DNA from: Pseudomonadota bacterium
GTDB taxonomy: Bacteria; Pseudomonadota; Gammaproteobacteria; Burkholderiales; Casimicrobiaceae
Direction: 5' to 3'
Assembly: GCA_022709775.1 (NCBI GenBank)
Contig: JAKLIE010000031.1
Span: forward strand, 1-9,639
DNA length: 9,639 nucleotides
How positions within the stretch are numbered: position 1 is the stretch's first letter; each line of letters starts with the position of its first letter. The notes under the pieces are model-generated. The model saw only the letters and a program-made list of their open reading frames with translations, was not told where the DNA came from and did no database searches. Below, in pieces: positions 6,412 to 9,639 of the stretch. The translations under genes were made by a program, and so were the position numbers.

Positions 6412-6779
6412 CGCCTGCGATCCTGCTCGCCGCCGCGGCGCTCGCGGCGATGCTCGCGGCCCCGGCGGAGTCCGCGCCCGATGCGAATGCGCAACGCGAG
6501 ATCGATCACCTGCTCGCGTTCGTCGCGGCCTCGGAGTGCCGCTTCGTGCGCGGCGGCGTCGAGCACGACGCGCGCGAGGCGCGCGACCATCTCGCGCTCA
6601 AGCTCGACGTCGCGCGACCGCTGATCGGCAGCGCCGACGCGTTCGTCGATCGCGTCGCCGGCGCGAGCAGCCTGACGGGCGAGCCCTATCGCGTGCGCTG
6701 CGGCGGACGGGATGCGGCGGCGAAGGCGTGGCTCGCCGACGAGCTCGCGCGCTACCGGCGCGAGAGGCGGCTTCAGTAG
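6408..6779 (+). CDS. Small secreted DUF5329 (YfeK-like) protein
   Basis: This 123-residue protein of unknown function resembles the DUF5329 family, which includes E. coli YfeK. Matching features are a signal peptide (MTPAILLAAAALAAMLAAP, cleavage near residues 20-23), then EIDHLLAFVAASECRFVRGG, the EHDAREARDHL segment (52-62), and SSLTGEPYRVRCGG (87-100). Only two cysteines remain in the mature part (C44, C98), which could form a disulfide in the periplasm. The ATG at 6408 shares bases with the TGA of the preceding gene (ATGA) and has no Shine-Dalgarno of its own, so translation probably depends on the lipoprotein gene. The family assignment is from memory of motifs. The last 7 bases overlap the end of galE on the other strand. 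Confidence 0.8.
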   Translation: MTPAILLAAAALAAMLAAPAESAPDANAQREIDHLLAFVAASECRFVRGGVEHDAREARDHLALKLDVARPLIGSADAFVDRVAGASSLTGEPYRVRCGGRDAAAKAWLADELARYRRERRLQ

Positions 6780-7783
6780 GTCCCGCCGGCCTGCTGCCAG
6801 CGCCACGCGTCCGCGCATATGGCGTCGAGATCGCGGTGAGCGTGCCAGCCGAGCAGCGCCTCGGCCCGCGACGGATCCGCGTAGCAGCAGGCGACGTCGC
6901 CGGAGCGGCGCGGCACGAAGGTCCGCGCGATCCTGCGTCCGCACGCGCGCTCGAAGGCGCGCGCGACCTCGAGCACCGACCATCCGCGCCCCATGCCCAG
7001 GTTGAGCGTCGTCGCGCCGGGGGCCGACGCGAGATGGCGGATCGCGGCGACGTGACCTTCGGCGAGATCCTGCACGTGCAGATAGTCGCGCACGCCCGTT
7101 CCGTCCTCGGTGGGCCAGTCGCTGCCGAAGATCGCGAGCTCGCCGATCTCGCCCGCCGCGATCCTGCACAGGAGCGGCACGAGGTTCTGCGGCCGGTCGG
7201 CGGGCGACTCGCCGATGCGGGCCGAGGGGTGCGCTCCCGCCGGGTTGAAGTAGCGCAGGATCGCGATGCGCCAGTTCGCGTTGGCGCGCGTGAGGTCGCG
7301 CAGGAAATCCTCGGCGGTGCGCTTCGTGCGACCGTAGACGCTCTGCGGCTTCAGGGGGGCGTCTTCCGCGACCGGCAGCGCGTCCGGCTGCCCGTAGACG
7401 GTCGCCGAGCTGGAGAACACGAGCCGCGCGACCCCCGCCTCGCCCATCACCTCCGCGAGAGCGATCGTGCCGCCGACGTTGACGTCCCAGTACGCGAGCG
7501 GCCGCTCCTCGCCTTCGCCGACCGCCTTGAGCCCCGCGCAATGCACGACGCCGACGATCGGATGATCGTGGAACGTCCGGCGGAGCGCCTCGGCGTCCCG
7601 CACGTCCGCCTCGATCACGTCGATCGGCATGCCGCAGAGCTCGGCGAGCCGCGGCACGACCGCCCGCGAGCTGTTGGCGAAGCTGTCGAGGATGAAGGGC
7701 GCGTAACCCGCCTGCGCGAGCGCGTGGACCACGTGCGAACCGATGTAGCCCGCCCCGCCGGTGACGAGAATCTTGCCGTCCAT
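6773..7783 (-). CDS. galE: UDP-glucose 4-epimerase
   Basis: GalE interconverts UDP-glucose and UDP-galactose using bound NAD+, and supplies precursors for cell-surface polysaccharides. The 336 residues match the family length (E. coli has 338). The Rossmann glycine motif GGAGYIGSH is at 9-17, NAD-binding D33 in FILDSFANSS, then HCAGLKAVGE (81-90), catalytic S126 in SSSATVYG, Y150 and K154 in SVYGRTK, and the sugar-binding RYFNPAGAHPS (177-187). The residue equivalent to E. coli Tyr299 is Cys300, in GDVACCYADP; human GALE also has Cys there and accepts the bulkier UDP-GalNAc. I chose ATG 7783, with AGGA 9 bases upstream, over an upstream in-frame ATG because it places the glycine motif at the very N-terminus as usual. 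No convincing promoter is visible in the 111-base gap behind it. Confidence 0.96.
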   Translation of the reverse strand: MDGKILVTGGAGYIGSHVVHALAQAGYAPFILDSFANSSRAVVPRLAELCGMPIDVIEADVRDAEALRRTFHDHPIVGVVHCAGLKAVGEGEERPLAYWDVNVGGTIALAEVMGEAGVARLVFSSSATVYGQPDALPVAEDAPLKPQSVYGRTKRTAEDFLRDLTRANANWRIAILRYFNPAGAHPSARIGESPADRPQNLVPLLCRIAAGEIGELAIFGSDWPTEDGTGVRDYLHVQDLAEGHVAAIRHLASAPGATTLNLGMGRGWSVLEVARAFERACGRRIARTFVPRRSGDVACCYADPSRAEALLGWHAHRDLDAICADAWRWQQAGGTY

Positions 7784-7836
7784 GGGGCCGAATCCTACAC
7801 GACGCGGCCCGGGCGCCAGACTCTCCCGAAGGCCGG

Positions 7837-7870
7837 AAACGCGAAGGCCGGGCGCACGGCCCGGCCTTCG
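7837..7870 (-). terminator. Probable terminator of the alpha operon
   Basis: A 12-bp perfect stem with a 5-base loop runs from 7842 to 7870, 24 bases beyond the rplQ stop. On the minus strand it is followed by CG and only three Ts, so it is stem-strong but tail-weak. The left-arm sequence CGAAGGCCGG recurs at 7827-7836, giving the right arm a second possible partner. Some readthrough into galE is plausible. Confidence 0.6.
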
Positions 7871-7894
7871 GCGACGCACGGCACGCGCGCGGGG

Positions 7895-8284
7895 CTACTC
7901 GCCCTTGCCGCCCTCGGCGGCCACGGCCGGACGGTCGACCAGCTCGACGAACGCCATCGGCGCGTTGTCGCCCTGGCGGAAGCCGAACTTGAGGATGCGC
8001 AGGTAGCCGCCCGGGCGCGCCTTGTAGCGCGGCCCCAGCTCGTTGAATAGCTTCGTCACGACGTCGCGGTCGCGCAGGCGGTCGAACGCGAGCCGGCGGT
8101 TCGCGAGCGTCGCCTCCTTCGCGAGCGTGATCAGCGGCTCGGCGACGCGACGCAGCTCCTTCGCCTTCGGAAGCGTCGTCTTGATCGCCTCGTGCGTGAA
8201 CAGCGAGTTGGTCATGTTCCGCAGCATCGCGACGCGATGGCTGCTGGTGCGGTTGAGCTTACGTTGTCCGTGACGGTGACGCAT
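7895..8284 (-). CDS. rplQ: 50S ribosomal protein L17
   Basis: L17 is a large-subunit ribosomal protein near the peptide exit region. The 129 residues begin with the invariant block [17 protein letters not shown], followed by [11 protein letters not shown], an [12 protein letters not shown] segment and the C-terminal [14 protein letters not shown], all diagnostic (E. coli L17 has 127 residues). A short [10 protein letters not shown] tail follows. AAGGA lies 9 bases before ATG 8284. It is the last gene of the alpha operon, 90 bases after rpoA, in the usual order. Confidence 0.98.
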   Translation of the reverse strand: MRHRHGQRKLNRTSSHRVAMLRNMTNSLFTHEAIKTTLPKAKELRRVAEPLITLAKEATLANRRLAFDRLRDRDVVTKLFNELGPRYKARPGGYLRILKFGFRQGDNAPMAFVELVDRPAVAAEGGKGE

Positions 8285-8374
8285 GGCGGTTCGTCCTTCG
8301 ATCCAGTGGCGCCGCTTCGCACAGCGCTCGTTTCTTGGTCTCTCGCGCGGCGCGGTCGCCGCGGTCCGCGTCCG

Positions 8375-9352
8375 CTACGGACGGTCCAGCCCGGCCGGCG
8401 GCCAGTTCTCGAGCTTCATGCCGAGCGACAGCCCGCGGGAAGCGAGCACTTCCTTGATCTCGTTCAGCGACTTGCGGCCGAGGTTCGGCGTCTTGAGGAG
8501 CTCCGTCTCGGTGCGCTGGATCAGGTCGCCGATGTAGTAGATGTTCTCGGCCTTGAGGCAGTTGGCCGAGCGCACCGTGAGCTCGAGGTCGTCCACCGGG
8601 CGCAGCAGCAGCGGGTCGACCTGCGGCGAGCTGCGCTCGGCCACCGGGGCGTCCGTGCCCTTCAAGTCGGCGAAGACCGACAGTTGCTCGACCAGCACGC
8701 TCGCCGCGTAGCGGACCGCCTGCTCCGGCTCGACCACGCCGTTGGTCTCGATGTCCAGCACGAGCTTGTCGAGGTCGGTGCGCTGCTCCACGCGGGCGCT
8801 CTCGACCGCGTAGCTCACGCGGCGGACCGGCGAGAACGACGCGTCCAGGAGGATCGAGCCGATCGTCCTGCCGCCCTCGGGCTTGATCCGCGCCGTGGCC
8901 GGCTGGTAGCCGCGGCCCTTGTCGACGCGGATCTCCATCTCGATCTTGCCGCCCGCCGTGAGGTGCGCGATCAGGTGCTCGGGATTGATGATCTCGACGT
9001 CGTGGTTCGGCTCGATGTCCGCGGCGGTGACCGGCCCTTCGCCCGACTTCGCGAGCTTGAGCACCACGTGGTCGCGGTTGTGCAGCTTGAGCACGACGCC
9101 CTTCAGGTTGAGGAGGACGTCGACCACGTCCTCCTGAACGCCGTCGAGCGCCGAGTACTCGTGCAGCACGCCCGAGATGCGGACCTCGGTCGGCGCGTAC
9201 CCGGGCATCGACGACAGCAGCACCCGGCGGAGCGCGTTGCCGAGCGTGTGCCCGTACCCGCGCTCGAAAGGCTCCATCACCACCTTGGCGTGGAACGGCG
9301 ACATGCTCTGCACGTCGATGATGCGCGGCTTCAACAAGGCGTTGCTTTGCAT
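8375..9352 (-). CDS. rpoA: DNA-directed RNA polymerase alpha subunit
   Basis: The alpha subunit dimerises to scaffold RNA polymerase assembly and contacts UP elements and activators. The 325 residues include the N-terminal domain (about 1-230) with [22 protein letters not shown] (27-48), the beta-contact region and LLNLKGV (80-86), then a linker. The C-terminal domain (about 245-325) has [11 protein letters not shown], where R261 corresponds to the DNA-contacting Arg265 of E. coli, and [27 protein letters not shown] near the end. I chose ATG 9352 because GAGG lies 6 bases upstream and [10 protein letters not shown] is a typical betaproteobacterial start; an upstream in-frame ATG at 9409 lies inside the spacer hairpin and lacks conservation. 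It is 75 bases after rpsD. Confidence 0.98.
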   Translation of the reverse strand: MQSNALLKPRIIDVQSMSPFHAKVVMEPFERGYGHTLGNALRRVLLSSMPGYAPTEVRISGVLHEYSALDGVQEDVVDVLLNLKGVVLKLHNRDHVVLKLAKSGEGPVTAADIEPNHDVEIINPEHLIAHLTAGGKIEMEIRVDKGRGYQPATARIKPEGGRTIGSILLDASFSPVRRVSYAVESARVEQRTDLDKLVLDIETNGVVEPEQAVRYAASVLVEQLSVFADLKGTDAPVAERSSPQVDPLLLRPVDDLELTVRSANCLKAENIYYIGDLIQRTETELLKTPNLGRKSLNEIKEVLASRGLSLGMKLENWPPAGLDRP

Positions 9353-9381
9353 GCGGAACCTCGGAAAACGTTCAATGGAAA

Positions 9382-9417
9382 CGTCGGCCGCCTGCCGCCC
9401 GGGCGGCACGGCCGACG
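9382..9417 (-). repeat. Large inverted repeat in the rpsD-rpoA spacer
   Basis: Outer arms CGTCGGCCG (9382-9390) and CGGCCGACG (9409-9417) are perfect reverse complements. Inside, TGCCGCCCGGGCGGCA (9393-9408) is itself a perfect palindrome, with a two-base bulge (CC, 9391-9392) on one side. In the message it would form a very stable stem of at least 15 pairs, 10 bases after the rpsD stop and about 30 bases before the rpoA start codon. Only short T-runs follow, so it may act as an attenuator, RNase site or stability element rather than a full terminator. Confidence 0.65.
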
Positions 9418-9427
9418 CCCGTCCGGT

Positions 9428-9639
9428 TTACTTGCTATACAGTTCGACGACCAGGCTCTCGTTGATGTCCTGGCCGAACTCCGAGCGGTCCGGTGCGCCC
9501 TTGAACGTGCCCTGCATCTTCTTCGGGTCGACGTCGACCCACGACGGAAAACCGACCTTCTCGGCGAGCTGGAGCGCGTCGACGATCCGGAGCTGCGGCT
9601 TCGACTTCTCGGCGACCGAGACCACGTCGCCCGAGCGGC
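9428..9639 (-). CDS. rpsD: 30S ribosomal protein S4 (partial, N-terminus beyond right edge)
   Basis: S4 nucleates 30S assembly by binding the 5' domain of 16S rRNA. In many proteobacteria it also represses its own operon. Only the last 69 residues are inside the window: [15 protein letters not shown] from the end of the S4 RNA-binding domain, then a [16 protein letters not shown] segment, and the strongly conserved C-terminus [16 protein letters not shown]. The full protein is usually about 205-210 residues, so roughly two thirds lies off the right edge. The frame is open to 9639. A GTG at 9625 is an internal valine, not a start. Its place upstream of rpoA and rplQ is the classical alpha-operon order. 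Confidence 0.96.
   Translation of the reverse strand, partial: RSGDVVSVAEKSKPQLRIVDALQLAEKVGFPSWVDVDPKKMQGTFKGAPDRSEFGQDINESLVVELYSK

Noticed and set aside
9353..9409. Longer RpoA starting at 9409
   Set aside because: The added residues come from the spacer hairpin and are unlike other alpha subunits, while ATG 9352 has a well-spaced GAGG.
9428..9625. Short stand-alone gene of 65 codons starting at GTG 9625
   Set aside because: The frame stays open to the window edge and the sequence is the C-terminus of ribosomal protein S4; the GTG is an internal valine.

Overview
The window is a dense, high-GC (roughly 70% by eye) bacterial chromosomal segment. It most likely comes from a betaproteobacterium of the Burkholderiales/Nitrosomonadales kind. 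The evidence is the style of RpoA (it opens [16 protein letters not shown]), of L17 and of the S4 C-terminus, the five-step HutF-type histidine pathway, and Sec-type periplasmic proteins. No RNA gene, insertion sequence, CRISPR array or phage gene is visible. No gene-free stretch exceeds about 150 bases.

Layout. (1) Positions 1-2741, minus strand: a histidine-utilisation operon read hutD > hutF > hutI, with hutI cut by the left edge. HutI makes N-formimino-glutamate, HutF deaminates it to N-formyl-glutamate, and HutD is the accessory cupin-like protein. (2) Positions 2742-2890: a divergent regulatory region with several palindromes and a perfect TTGACA box. (3) Positions 2891-6779, plus strand: a probable five-gene operon. 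It holds a NitT/TauT-type ABC importer (periplasmic binding protein, permease, ATPase), then a YafD-like endonuclease/exonuclease/phosphatase-fold lipoprotein, then a small secreted DUF5329/YfeK-like protein. The last three genes are joined by short gaps or overlaps. The binding-protein/permease gap holds three hairpins, one of them REP-like. (4) Positions 6773-7783, minus strand: galE, whose 3' end overlaps the DUF5329 gene tail to tail by 7 bases. (5) Positions 7784-7894: a strong GC hairpin, probably the terminator of the operon to its right. (6) Positions 7895-9639, minus strand: the end of the ribosomal alpha operon, rpsD (partial) > rpoA > rplQ.

How the genes work together. The importer is divergent from the hut operon and shares its control region, so it may bring in histidine, urocanate or a related compound for HutI and HutF. 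That substrate is an inference from position only. The alpha operon is housekeeping. GalE supplies UDP-galactose, and possibly UDP-GalNAc judging from one active-site residue, for surface polysaccharide.

No wholly new system is evident. The points most worth checking are the unassigned transporter tied to hut, the coupled EEP-lipoprotein/DUF5329 pair, the Cys gatekeeper of GalE, the unusual HAAP motif of HutI, and the structured spacers at 3845-3955 and 9382-9417.
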